Shown: positions 36,826 through 44,948 of the stretch, piece after piece
How the letters are laid out: each line of letters opens with the position of its first letter
Numbering within the stretch: the first letter of the stretch is position 1
From: Haloplanus sp. CK5-1
GTDB taxonomy: Archaea; Halobacteriota; Halobacteria; Halobacteriales; Haloferacaceae
Direction of reading: 5' to 3'
Length of the DNA stretch: 64,000 nt
Assembly: GCF_037201915.1 (NCBI RefSeq)
Contig: NZ_CP147505.1
Coordinates: forward strand, 3,179,852 to 3,243,851
Notes under the pieces: model-generated
Told to the model about the DNA's origin: nothing
The model's database searches: none
What the model saw: only the letters and a program-made list of their open reading frames with translations
Position numbers and translations under genes: made by a program

Positions 36826-37248
36826 TCACCCCCACGTCCACCGCGATTCGAGGAGATAGCGGTAGACACCGCTGATCACGATACCGACGCCGTTGGCGAC
36901 GAGGTAGGGGACGGCCGCGGCCGAGACGAGGGCGTACAGGACGCCGAGTTGGATCGGGATGGCAGAACCACGGACGATGTTCGTCTGCAAGAGGCCGTTG
37001 GCGTACTCCCGCCAGCCGTCGTGTCGTGAGGCGTGGAACGTCCACCGGTTGTTGACGCCGTACTGGAGGATGATAGTCGTCTCGATGGAGAGGGCGGCGG
37101 CCAACAGGTACTGAAGGTCACCCACCTCGACGAGCGTGCCGAGCATCGCCGTCTGAAACGCCGCCGCCGCGGTGCCGACGAGGAAGAACCGGCGGATCTG
37201 CGGGGCCTCGGGACCGACGAGTATCGCCCGCAGGAAGCGCCGAAGCAT
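36826..37248 (-). CDS. GtrA-family membrane protein
   Basis: 140 residues from ATG 37248 with four membrane helices: RRFFLVGTAAAAFQTAML, LAAALSIETTIILQYGVNNR, a third, and YLVANGVGIVISGVYRYLLE. Hallmarks of GtrA are NNRWTFH after helix 2 and SRWTWG at the end. Family members help move lipid-linked sugars or interact with glycosyltransferases. The neighbouring sulfatase-like gene is 7 bp upstream on the same strand, so the two likely form an operon connected to cell-surface glycoconjugates. Confidence 0.88.
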   Translation of the reverse strand: MLRRFLRAILVGPEAPQIRRFFLVGTAAAAFQTAMLGTLVEVGDLQYLLAAALSIETTIILQYGVNNRWTFHASRHDGWREYANGLLQTNIVRGSAIPIQLGVLYALVSAAAVPYLVANGVGIVISGVYRYLLESRWTWG

Positions 37249-37255
37249 CGACGAG

Positions 37256-38698
37256 TTACCGGTAGCCGAGGGCCTCGAGCCGGGTCTCGATGTCGTCGTC
37301 GATACCAACGCCTTCGTCGTCGGGGTCGACGGCCTCCAGTGTGGCCACGTGGTCGCGAACGGCGTCGCAGAGACGGTCGTGGGCACGAGCGGCGGGAGTC
37401 TCGGAGTCGACGGCGTCGCCGTCGGCAAGGAGGTCCGTTCGCTGTTCCGGATCGGCCCGTCGGTCGTACAGTTCCTCGACGTCCGTGACGGTGTTCCGAA
37501 TGTACACCCAGTCACGCTCTCGGGCACTCACCAGCAGATCGCCCTCGTCGAGGCGCCGCGGAATCGGTTGCTGGGTCACGTCCTCGCCGCGGACGGCAAC
37601 GCTCACCACGGGATCGGCCCGCGGCGCGACGCCGTCCCGGATCGTCGGCACGAGACTCCGCCCCGTCCAGTCGTCGGCAGGATCGACGCCGAGCAGGTCA
37701 CAGATCGTCGGAGGGATGGAGTCGAGGCCGACGTGGTCGGCTACCCGACCGGACTCCACGCCCGGCAGGTCGACCACGAGCGGGACGTGGATCAGTTCGT
37801 CGTAGAGCTTCGGATAGTGCGAGAGGTGACCGTGGTCCATGAACTCCTCGCCGTGGTCTCCGGCGACGACGACGGCGGTGTCGTCGCCGACGCCGGCGTC
37901 GTCGAGCGACGACAGGAGTCGGTCCAGACTGGCGTCGATCTGTCGGACCGCCCCCTGATACAGGGTGCGGAGGTCGGCGAGGGTTCGGTCGCCGACCGAC
38001 CAGCCCAGTCCGGTCCTGACGTGTGCGACCAGCATCCGGACCTTGCCGACGCGCCGGTCGGATATCTCCCGGAGGTACCGCGGCGCGGGGACGTACGGCG
38101 TGTGTGCGTCCATGTAGTGGACCCACAGGAAGAACGGTTCGTCGGTCTCCTCGACGAAGGAGGTAGCGCCACGCTCGACGTCGAGCATACGTGAGGCGTC
38201 GGTGAAGGGCTGTTCGTCCGATCCGCCCCGCAGGATGCTTCCGGCCCGACGGAACGGCGACGTGAGGAGTTGCAGCCACGCTCCCCAGGTGGGGTGGGCA
38301 GCCACAAACTCCCCTGCTCGGCCGTCCCCGCCGCCGCCGACGAACGCGTCGAAGTCGTCGAAGCCGTCGTCGTACCCCCAGTGTTCGGTCAAAAAGCCGT
38401 TCGCGGCGTTGAATCCGCCGGTCGCGATTCCAGCGTCGTGAAGTCGCTCGGCGAGGGTCGTCGCACCGTCGACGCCGATCCGTCCGGTGTCGGCGAAGGC
38501 CGGACGCGACGCGAGGATGGAGGGAAAGGACATCGGTGTCCAGTTACCGTGGGCGAAGGCGTTCTCGAAGACGGTGCCTCGGTCGGCGACGGCGGAGAGC
38601 GTGGGCGTCTCGTACTCGCCGCCGTACGGTTCGATTGCGTCGGTCCGCAGGGAGTCGACGGTGACGAGAAGGACGTTCGAGACGGGCGTGTCTGTCAT
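37256..38698 (-). CDS. Sulfatase-like alkaline-phosphatase-superfamily hydrolase
   Basis: 480 residues, no signal peptide. Metal-binding landmarks are VTVDSLRTDA near residue 13 and VVAGDHGEEFMDHG, with WVHYMDAHTPY between them. At the nucleophile position the sequence is GNWTPMSFPSILASRPAF rather than the CxPxR of classic sulfatases, so no formylglycine is expected; a Thr or Ser nucleophile, as in phosphatases or phosphoglycerol transferases, is likelier. It could act on sulfated or phosphorylated sugars or lipids. Co-oriented with gtrA. Confidence 0.8.
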   Translation of the reverse strand: MTDTPVSNVLLVTVDSLRTDAIEPYGGEYETPTLSAVADRGTVFENAFAHGNWTPMSFPSILASRPAFADTGRIGVDGATTLAERLHDAGIATGGFNAANGFLTEHWGYDDGFDDFDAFVGGGGDGRAGEFVAAHPTWGAWLQLLTSPFRRAGSILRGGSDEQPFTDASRMLDVERGATSFVEETDEPFFLWVHYMDAHTPYVPAPRYLREISDRRVGKVRMLVAHVRTGLGWSVGDRTLADLRTLYQGAVRQIDASLDRLLSSLDDAGVGDDTAVVVAGDHGEEFMDHGHLSHYPKLYDELIHVPLVVDLPGVESGRVADHVGLDSIPPTICDLLGVDPADDWTGRSLVPTIRDGVAPRADPVVSVAVRGEDVTQQPIPRRLDEGDLLVSARERDWVYIRNTVTDVEELYDRRADPEQRTDLLADGDAVDSETPAARAHDRLCDAVRDHVATLEAVDPDDEGVGIDDDIETRLEALGYR

Positions 38699-38847
38699 AG
38701 ATGGGCGCGGCGTCGGGGCCGTCGGTGGGTCGATCCGCCGACGGTGGCCGTGGTTGTCCCTCTAATGGGGGAAGGTCGTACTCAACCTTTTGGTCTGCCG
38801 CTACAGTCCGGCACGTTCAAGATGACGGCGACGGGACGTCGGGATAC

Positions 38848-38953
38848 GGGCCCTTAGCTTAGTCCGGTTAAAGCCCCCGGCTCATACTGGTAGACGACTC
38901 CGTCGTCGCCATGGGACACCGGGTGATCGCTGGTTCGAATCCGGCAGGGCCCA
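38848..38953 (+). tRNA. Elongator tRNA-Met (anticodon CAT) with intron
   Basis: GGGCCCT (38848-38854) pairs with AGGGCCC (38946-38952), discriminator A. D stem GCTT/AAGC, anticodon stem CCCGG/CCGGG, loop CTCATAA with anticodon CAT. A 31-nt intron, 38887-38917, follows position 37, as is usual for the haloarchaeal elongator tRNA-Met. The T arm is GCTGG TTCGAAT CCGGC. Bases 38932-38953 begin the 123-bp tandem array downstream. Confidence 0.93.
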
Positions 38954-39761
38954 TCCCACTTTTTCCTCGGTCGTTTCACTCCCTCGCAAAAACGTGGGGA
39001 AAAAGACCGCAAGAAGGATTCGAGCCCAGAGGACGAACGAAGTGAAGTCCTCGCGGTTCGAATCCGGCAGGGCCCATCCCACTTTTTCCTCGGTCGTTTC
39101 ACTCCCTCGCAAAAACGTGGGGAAAAAGACCGCAAGAAGGATTCGAGCCCAGAGGACGAACGAAGTGAAGTCCTCGCGGTTCGAATCCGGCAGGGCCCAT
39201 CCCACTTTTTCCTCGGTCGTTTCACTCCCTCGCAAAAACGTGGGGAAAAAGACCGCAAGAAGGATTCGAGCCCAGAGGACGAACGAAGTGAAGTCCTCGC
39301 GGTTCGAATCCGGCAGGGCCCATCCCACTTTTTCCTCGGTCGTTTCACTCCCTCGCAAAAACGTGGGGAAAAAGACCGCAAGAAGGATTCGAGCCCAGAG
39401 GACGAACGAAGTGAAGTCCTCGCGGTTCGAATCCGGCAGGGCCCATCCCACTTTTTCCTCGGTCGTTTCACTCCCTCGCAAAAACGTGGGGAAAAAGACC
39501 GCAAGAAGGATTCGAGCCCAGAGGACGAACGAAGTGAAGTCCTCGCGGTTCGAATCCGGCAGGGCCCATCCCACTTTTTCCTCGGTCGTTTCACTCCCTC
39601 GCAAAAACGTGGGGAAAAAGACCGCAAGAAGGATTCGAGCCCAGAGGACGAACGAAGTGAAGTCCTCGCGGTTCGAATCCGGCAGGGCCCATCCCACTTT
39701 TTCCTCGGTCGTTTCACTCCCTCGCAAAAACGTGGGGAAAAAGACCGCAAGAAGGATTCGA
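38932..39761 (+). repeat. 123-bp perfect tandem array carrying tRNA-Met 3' ends (about 6.75 units)
   Basis: The phrase CCGGCAGGGCCCATCCCAC recurs at 38941, 39064, 39187, 39310, 39433, 39556 and 39679, a constant 123-bp period; copies look identical. Each unit holds the last 22 bases of the tRNA gene, then an imperfect hairpin (CCCACTTTTTCC with GGGGAAAAAG), then an inverted T-arm strand GGATTCGA (39016-39023) pairing with TCGAATCC (39058-39065) around an inner GAGGAC/GTCCTC stem with loop GAACGAAGTGAA. The last unit diverges after 39761 into a different hairpin that ends GGGTTCGAAC. Because 123 is a multiple of three, open frames cross the array on both strands, but they are by-products. Confidence 0.95.
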
Positions 39762-40084
39762 AGCAGGGCCACCCAGAATTTGCACGATGCTGGGCCACCG
39801 GGTTCGAACGTGTGACTCCCTGAAATACATATTTCCGCCTTTGAATATATGAATATGAATGTCGATCAGCCTGGAGTTCAATCATACTGTGAATGCGGGT
39901 CGCCGCTGTCGTGCCTTCGCCGACGACCGAGAGCGATGCCTCCGTAATCATTCGCTCGTTGTGGGGGCAACGCGTGGATCGTGATTGAGGGTGGATCCGA
40001 TACCGAGCGAGACGACGGATAGACGACGCACGGTAGTGGTCGGTCGCGTCGTCGGAATCGAGACATCGGTAGGTCTCTGCCCGC
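39762..40084. other. Intergenic, AT-richer junction after the tRNA-Met array
   Basis: Begins with a variant terminal repeat (hairpin CCCAG/CTGGG, then GGGTTCGAAC near 39800), followed by an AT-rich stretch 39820-39860 and then neutral sequence to the end of the broken kinase gene. No convincing gene. Base composition drops here and stays lower to about 43450. Confidence 0.6.
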
Positions 40085-41460
40085 TCACGAGCTGGGATTC
40101 GCCACAACACTTTGATCTACACTTGGTAATTGGAACGTCAGCACGCTTCCCCGTGGGTCGTTATCACTAATCGTCAACTCCCCACCGAGCGTCGTTACCA
40201 CCCAATTCATCATCCAAAGCCCGATACCGAGACTGTGCTGGAGCGGCGTCTCCTCTCTCGATTCGATCACACGCCGTTCGAGGTCCGGGATACCGGGACC
40301 ATTGTCCGCTACGGATATATACACGTAATCGGGATCCGACTCCCGGTCAATCGTCATAGTTACTTCTGGCGGTGACCGATCACCGTGGTCGACTGCATTC
40401 TCGACAGCCTCATCCATGGCTTGCTCGAACAGGTCTGCATTTCGAACATAGATCGGCTCGTCACCATCGATCGATGTCGTGAGTTCTGCGTCCGAATATT
40501 GCCCCTGATACGCTTCGAAAAGCGCCTCGATATTGAGACGATCCCATCGCTGTTCGTCCGTCGGGTCGTAGATCTCGCGGATGTTGTCGGTCGTTCGCGC
40601 GATCTTATGCATCGACTTTGCTTGACGCCGAATTGCTTCGATCGACGCCTGTCGGGTTTCTGCGTCTATCTCGTCAGATGCTAACAGTTCTGCGTGACCG
40701 TCGATCGCGGTCACGGAGTTTCGCAGATTGTGCCGCACCACCCGGTTAAGCACATCAATCGTCTGTCTCGTGAGCATTTTCTCGCTGATGTCCTGCATGA
40801 TAGCCACGAACTGCGTTATCTTCCCGTGCTTGCCCGTCGCAGGGATGATCTTCAGTGTGACCTCGAACAGCTCTCCGTGCTTGGTCTGGTTCGTCAGTTC
40901 GGCGTCCCACACGTCGCCAGCCGTGATCTGCTCCCACAGGTCCGCATAGAACGCGTCGTCGTGTTGCCCGGATTTGAGAATGCGTGGATTGCGTCCGGTC
41001 GCCTCGGACGCCGTATATCCGGTCATCCGTTCGAAGACAGGGTTGACATACTGGATCGTCCCGTCCGGGTCGGTTATGAAAATGACTTTCTCAGATCCTT
41101 CAGCCGCCTTCTTAAACAGGGTGAGATCTTGTTTGAACCGCTTTTCGTCGGTCACGTCTTCCTGATAGCCGAGGTAACTGGTGACGGCCCCCGACTCGGC
41201 TCGAATCGGAACGATCGTCACGCGATTCCAGAACATCGCGCCTTCTTTTCGGTAGTTCCGGAGTTCGACGGTCACGGGCTCTTTGGCTTCGATTGCGGTT
41301 CGCATCTGTGCAACTGGCTCTTCACGTGTGGCGTCGCCCTGTAGGAACCGACAGTTTTGGCCGAGAATCTCGTCACGAGAATAGCCGGTGAGTTCGCAAA
41401 ACCCATCGTTGACGTAAATCAGAGGGTTGTCGGGTTGAGATGGGTCTGCAATTGTGATAC

Positions 41461-41546
41461 CTATAGTAGCGTTTGTAACTGTCCGCACACCTGATCGAAC
41501 GCAGTCATGCGATCAGGTGTGTGATGACTTACAAAGGCTACTATAG
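41461..41546. mobile_element. 86-bp palindromic MITE-like insertion
   Basis: CTATAGTAGC with GCTACTATAG at the ends, TTTGTAA/TTACAAA inside, and ACACCTGATCG/CGATCAGGTGT at the centre form one long imperfect hairpin. It interrupts the kinase frame exactly between DEAP and IGIT, so it is an insertion. No transposase with these ends is in the window; the adjacent IS has different ends. Confidence 0.75.
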
Positions 41547-41682
41547 CGGGGCTTCGTCCATTACTGTATTGCGGAGCAGACGCCCAACCGCAGAATCAGG
41601 ATCAACAATTGGAAGCACAGAGGCCAGAACCTGTTGGGTGCCACCCCACTGTATCAGTGAGTTCACGATGATAACCCGTTGA

Positions 41683-42751
41683 GAGGGTGTCATAGAACAG
41701 TTCGCATACCAAAGAGCAGGGTGAACGCTGAGGTGGAATGAGTTCAGCGACCCTGCAAGATGATCCTTCGGTAGAATCGTTCTTCAATGCCGTGGAAACG
41801 GAGACGTTGGCGTTGTTCGAGCACCTCTCCTTCGAGTTTCTTGAAGGGTTCGACGTGTTCGCCCCGGCGGAGACGGGGCGAACACGAGATCTTGAGCCGC
41901 CCGAGATGATGCGTGGCTTTCTCCATTGCTATTACAAGAACATCGACGGTATCCGTCCGGTTGCACGAGAACTGAACAACACCGTTGTCTGGCTCAGCTG
42001 TAGCTTCGATCGACCGCCGTCGAGAGACGCGGTCGATCGATTCCTCACTGATCTTGAGCACGTTGTTGACCGGGTCTTCGACCATCTCGTCGAGCAGGCC
42101 GCCTTGCGGGGCCTGCTCGACTTGACGTATTCTATCGATTCAACCGACGTGAGAGCGATGCCCGCCGATCCAGACGCATCGAAGTGCTATGATCCAACCG
42201 ATGACGAGTACTACTACGGCTACGGCTGCACGATCGTCTCAACCGGGCAAAAGATCCCGATTGCAGCCGAGTTCACCGAGAGCAAACAAGCACCAGAAGA
42301 GACGGCGATGCGCGTCACGCGTGACGCGCTCGCCGTCGGGAAACCGATGTGGATGCTTGGAGACAGTGCCTACGACACGCTCGACTGGCACGACCACCTG
42401 CTGGCCGCAGGGGTCGTGCCAGTCGCTCCGTACAATCCACGAAACACCGACGACCCGAAAGATATCGAGTACAGGGTAGAAGACCGCATTGAAAAACACA
42501 GCAACGACGTTCAGCTGAAGCAATCAACGCTAGACGAGACGTACAACCGCCGGAGTGGCGTCGAACGAACCAACGAATCAGTCAAGGGCTGCGGCCTCGG
42601 GCGAACGCACGCCCGAGGCCGCGTCCATGCACGAGCGCAGGTGTTCCTCGCGTTGTGTCTGCGCCTCGTCGTCGCAATCACCAACTACGAACGCGGAGAC
42701 AATCCGGGAAGCACAATCATCACGGTGTGAGAAGAGTTCTATGACACCCTC
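41683..42751 (+). mobile_element. Complete insertion sequence with 16-bp inverted repeats and 6-bp target duplication
   Basis: Ends are GAGGGTGTCATAGAAC (41683-41698) and its exact complement (42736-42751), enclosing 1069 bp. CGTTGA flanks both sides (41677-41682 and 42752-42757), a clean 6-bp target duplication inside the PAS-LOV kinase gene. The perfect ends, duplication and intact transposase show a recent, probably still mobile element. Confidence 0.95.
41738..42730 (+). CDS. DDE transposase of the insertion sequence
   Basis: 330 residues filling most of the IS. A DDE (RNase H-like) core is suggested by YSIDSTDVRAMP (first Asp), WMLGDSAYDTLDWHDHL (second Asp) and RRSGVERTNESVKG (Glu), the order used by IS4/IS5-superfamily enzymes. 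An N-terminal helical domain (about 1-115) would bind the ends. I cannot place it in a named ISH group with confidence. It starts 39 bp inside the left end and stops 5 bp before the right inverted repeat. Confidence 0.88.
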   Translation: MSSATLQDDPSVESFFNAVETETLALFEHLSFEFLEGFDVFAPAETGRTRDLEPPEMMRGFLHCYYKNIDGIRPVARELNNTVVWLSCSFDRPPSRDAVDRFLTDLEHVVDRVFDHLVEQAALRGLLDLTYSIDSTDVRAMPADPDASKCYDPTDDEYYYGYGCTIVSTGQKIPIAAEFTESKQAPEETAMRVTRDALAVGKPMWMLGDSAYDTLDWHDHLLAAGVVPVAPYNPRNTDDPKDIEYRVEDRIEKHSNDVQLKQSTLDETYNRRSGVERTNESVKGCGLGRTHARGRVHARAQVFLALCLRLVVAITNYERGDNPGSTIITV

Positions 42752-43002
42752 CGTTGAGACTGATTGGCAGGCATCAGTAGTTCCACGGCGAGCGCCAACA
42801 CGGGTTCGTCTTCAGCTTCGATTCGCGTCACTTGCTCCCGGAGCGTGGCGTGATACTCCGGCTTCACGATGTCCGTCAAAGATAGGCCGACAAGTTGGTC
42901 TTGAGACTCCGCCCCAAGAAGTGTACGGAACACGGGATCCGCATACGTGATCTCCATACCCGAGTGGATCAGAAATGAGTCCGGAACACTCTTAGATGGC
43001 AT

Positions 43003-43462
43003 AATTGACTATTAACCGCATTAGCAGAAAACTTGGGGGTCCAGAGTTCCGAAAGGCAGTTCAGTATATGTCGTTGGGCAGTCTCGGGCAAAGAGCACAT
43101 TGAGAGACCGGTTCTGGAACTCTCGTCTGGACGTCGAACCGCGGAAAATACGTGCCCTGTACTCAATACGGACGTTTTGACGTGTCACCGATCGACGGTT
43201 CAACCGGACCACTTTCGTCTCGGTCGTCGCCCTGCGGAGAGATACCGTGGAAACCGAACCGAGCGACCGACGACGACAGTGATAATATCGATCGTCAGGG
43301 ATGGGTACTGTTTTAATTCCTAAGTCACGACCGGGCGCGGATCGGGTAAATTTCGTCGGTTCGAGGGATCCAGCGGCGAATTCCCTATTCAATATTTCGG
43401 TCGCGCCGAAAATGACACGATAGATAATATCAAATGGGGTGTCGGTCGTAGCGGCGTCCGTC
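43003..43462. other. Intergenic region of mixed composition, no convincing gene
   Basis: Contains the probable promoter of the broken kinase (GTTAATAG just beyond 43002, read on the minus strand) and, near 43310-43440, an AT-rich segment that may drive the small membrane protein gene. Open frames here have random composition with no acidic bias. Confidence 0.55.
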
Positions 43463-43669
43463 ATGGTTCGAGACAGGACCATCGCATCGAGCATCGGCAT
43501 GGCACTGGGTATGGTCATCGTCACCGGATCGGCGCTGGCCGCCGGGATCACGCTGTTCCCGGCGCTCGCCCTGTCGCTGATCGGCCTGGCCTTCGGCGGG
43601 TGGCTGGGCGAGCGACAGTACCTGAAGCGCAGTTCGGGAGACAGTACGCGCAGCGCACGGACGGCCTGA
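43463..43669 (+). CDS. Small glycine-zipper-like membrane protein
   Basis: 68 residues from ATG 43463 (a GTG at 43439 is also in frame). Two hydrophobic segments, GMALGMVIVTGSALAAGI and FPALALSLIGLAFGGWLG, joined by a turn, then a basic/Ser-rich tail (LKRSSGDSTRSARTA). The spaced glycines resemble glycine-zipper membrane proteins. Function unknown. It marks the return to normal GC-rich haloarchaeal coding sequence after the accessory stretch. Confidence 0.6.
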   Translation: MVRDRTIASSIGMALGMVIVTGSALAAGITLFPALALSLIGLAFGGWLGERQYLKRSSGDSTRSARTA

Positions 43670-43710
43670 GTCGCGGAGCGATTCCATCGAGCGACGTGTT
43701 CTGTGAGCGA

Positions 43711-44196
43711 TCAGTACCGAACGACCGCATCGACGATGCCGGCCGTCTGTCCGACGCCGACGAGTCCGAGTCCGGCGACTGCGAGCGAGGGCGCGGCCGC
43801 GTAGACGCCCACACCGAGCAGAGCGGCCACGCCGCCACCGAGATAAGGGGCCGAGTCGCCGACGGCGCGGCCGGTGTAGAGCAGTCCGAGCGCCGGGAGC
43901 GCCATCCACGCGTACAGCGAGACGGAGAGTAGGGGATCGGCGTCGACGACGAACCCCACGACCCCGAGAGCCGTCGCGCCGAAGCCGACGACGACGGTCG
44001 TGCGCCAGACCCGGAGGACCCCATCGGACATGTCGCGCCACCCTGTAACCGCGAAGGTCGCCAGGAGGAGACTCATCACGACGTGCGCGACGAAGATGGC
44101 GTGAGAGGAGACAGTATCGAGGTGGGCAGCGACGACGACGGTCCAGGCGAACGGAACGAGCGCGGCGGGGGCAGTCTCGCGGAAGCGACGGAGCAT
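43711..44196 (-). CDS. Membrane protein, about five helices, unknown function
   Basis: 161 residues from ATG 44196 (MLRRFRETAPAALVPFAWTV); an earlier ATG at 44277 would add 27 residues and almost touch the divergent Cas4-like gene start. Hydrophobic segments alternate with short loops, e.g. AHVVMSLLLATFAVTGW and LLSVSLYAWMALPALGLLYTG. It resembles haloarchaeal proteins of undefined role. No catalytic residues are evident. Confidence 0.7.
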   Translation of the reverse strand: MLRRFRETAPAALVPFAWTVVVAAHLDTVSSHAIFVAHVVMSLLLATFAVTGWRDMSDGVLRVWRTTVVVGFGATALGVVGFVVDADPLLSVSLYAWMALPALGLLYTGRAVGDSAPYLGGGVAALLGVGVYAAAPSLAVAGLGLVGVGQTAGIVDAVVRY

Positions 44197-44279
44197 ACGA
44201 CGTGGCTCGGTGTGGAGGGGCAAGAACGTGACCCAGCGCGGCCGGAGGTTCAAGGCGGATCGGGCGACCACCGCCATCC

Positions 44280-44948
44280 GTGCTCACCTTCGGTTCGCTC
44301 GCCCGCGCGGCGTACTGTCCGCGGCAGTGGTACTACGCACGGCGGGAAGGGGAGGACGACCGACCGCCGCCGGAGGTCCGCGACTGCCAGTCGCTGGCTT
44401 TCAGATACCCGACACTCAGGACGGCCGACGACGCGACGCTCAACGACGAACCGATCGACGTGTCACCGGCGGCGTACCGGGCGAGACTGGATCGGCTGGC
44501 AAAACGAGAGGAGTGGCCAGGACTCGCCGATCCGGTGGCCCGCGAGGTTCATCTGGAGGGGAAGGAGTGTCGGGGTATCGCACACAAAATTGTCGAGGGG
44601 GAGGAGGGCGAGCCACCGACGCCGACCTTCGTCTCACCGGGACAGCCACCCGAGAGGGGCGTGTGGCGCCCACAGCGGGTACGGGCAGTGGCGATGGCGA
44701 AGGCGCTCGCGTGGGAACGGGAGCAGACAGTGCCGTCGGCACTGGTGGAGTACCCGGCTCACGGCGTCGTCCGGCGGGTGGCGCTGACGACGCGCAACCG
44801 GGCGGCCTACCGGAAGACGGTCCGGACGGTCAGGGATGTCGACGGCCCGCCGCCACGAACCGACGACGAGGCCAAGTGCGACGCCTGCGACTATCGGGAG
44901 CGGTGTGGGGTTCGGACGCGGTCGCTGCGGTCACTCCTCGGTCTGTAG
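44280..44948 (+). CDS. Cas4/RecB-like protein with Fe-S cysteines but degraded nuclease motifs
   Basis: 222 residues from GTG 44280. Cas4-type cysteines are present: YCPRQWYY near residue 12 and CDACDYRERCG near 200, enough for a 4Fe-4S cluster. The RecB nuclease motifs look eroded: the segment expected to supply Asp is GIAHKIVEGE, and the usual VEYK reads LVEYPAHG, so the catalytic Lys is missing. No CRISPR array or other cas gene is in the window, so it is a solo Cas4-like protein, perhaps DNA-binding rather than cutting. It overlaps the convergent TsaC gene by 18 bp. Confidence 0.78.
   Translation: MLTFGSLARAAYCPRQWYYARREGEDDRPPPEVRDCQSLAFRYPTLRTADDATLNDEPIDVSPAAYRARLDRLAKREEWPGLADPVAREVHLEGKECRGIAHKIVEGEEGEPPTPTFVSPGQPPERGVWRPQRVRAVAMAKALAWEREQTVPSALVEYPAHGVVRRVALTTRNRAAYRKTVRTVRDVDGPPPRTDDEAKCDACDYRERCGVRTRSLRSLLGL

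Larger units (their letters stand above)
40085..43002 (-). pseudogene. PAS-LOV-PAS histidine kinase broken by a MITE and an IS
   Basis: The 5' end (ATG 43002) encodes a PAS domain (GMEITYADPVFRTLLGAES...) and runs into the IS. If the IS and one target copy are removed, the frame stays open through VIIVNSLIQWGGTQQVLASV to TVMDEAP, where a palindrome at 41461-41546 supplies a stop. On the far side the frame resumes as IGITIADPSQPDNPLIY, a LOV domain with the flavin-cysteine motif GQNCRFLQG, a second PAS, a HisKA helix VVRHNLRNSV and an ATPase (N-box DEAVENAVDHGD, G1 DNGPGIPD, G2 SLGIGLWM). The intact ancestor was a blue-light-type sensor kinase. The 3' part (40085-41488) could still be made from a GTG in the palindrome. 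Confidence 0.9.

Noticed and set aside
38932..39761. CRISPR array
   Set aside because: Units are contiguous and identical with no unique spacers, and the repeat contains a tRNA end.
38854..40110. Long open frames across the tRNA-Met array with 41-residue repeats on both strands
   Set aside because: They exist because the unit is 123 bp (divisible by three); the translations are identical repeats of tRNA-end sequence, lack haloarchaeal acidic bias and differ only by frame.
43021..43551. 176-residue frame on the minus strand
   Set aside because: Composition is not haloarchaeal (rich in Arg, Thr, Ser), no domain, covers promoter regions and overlaps the small membrane protein gene.
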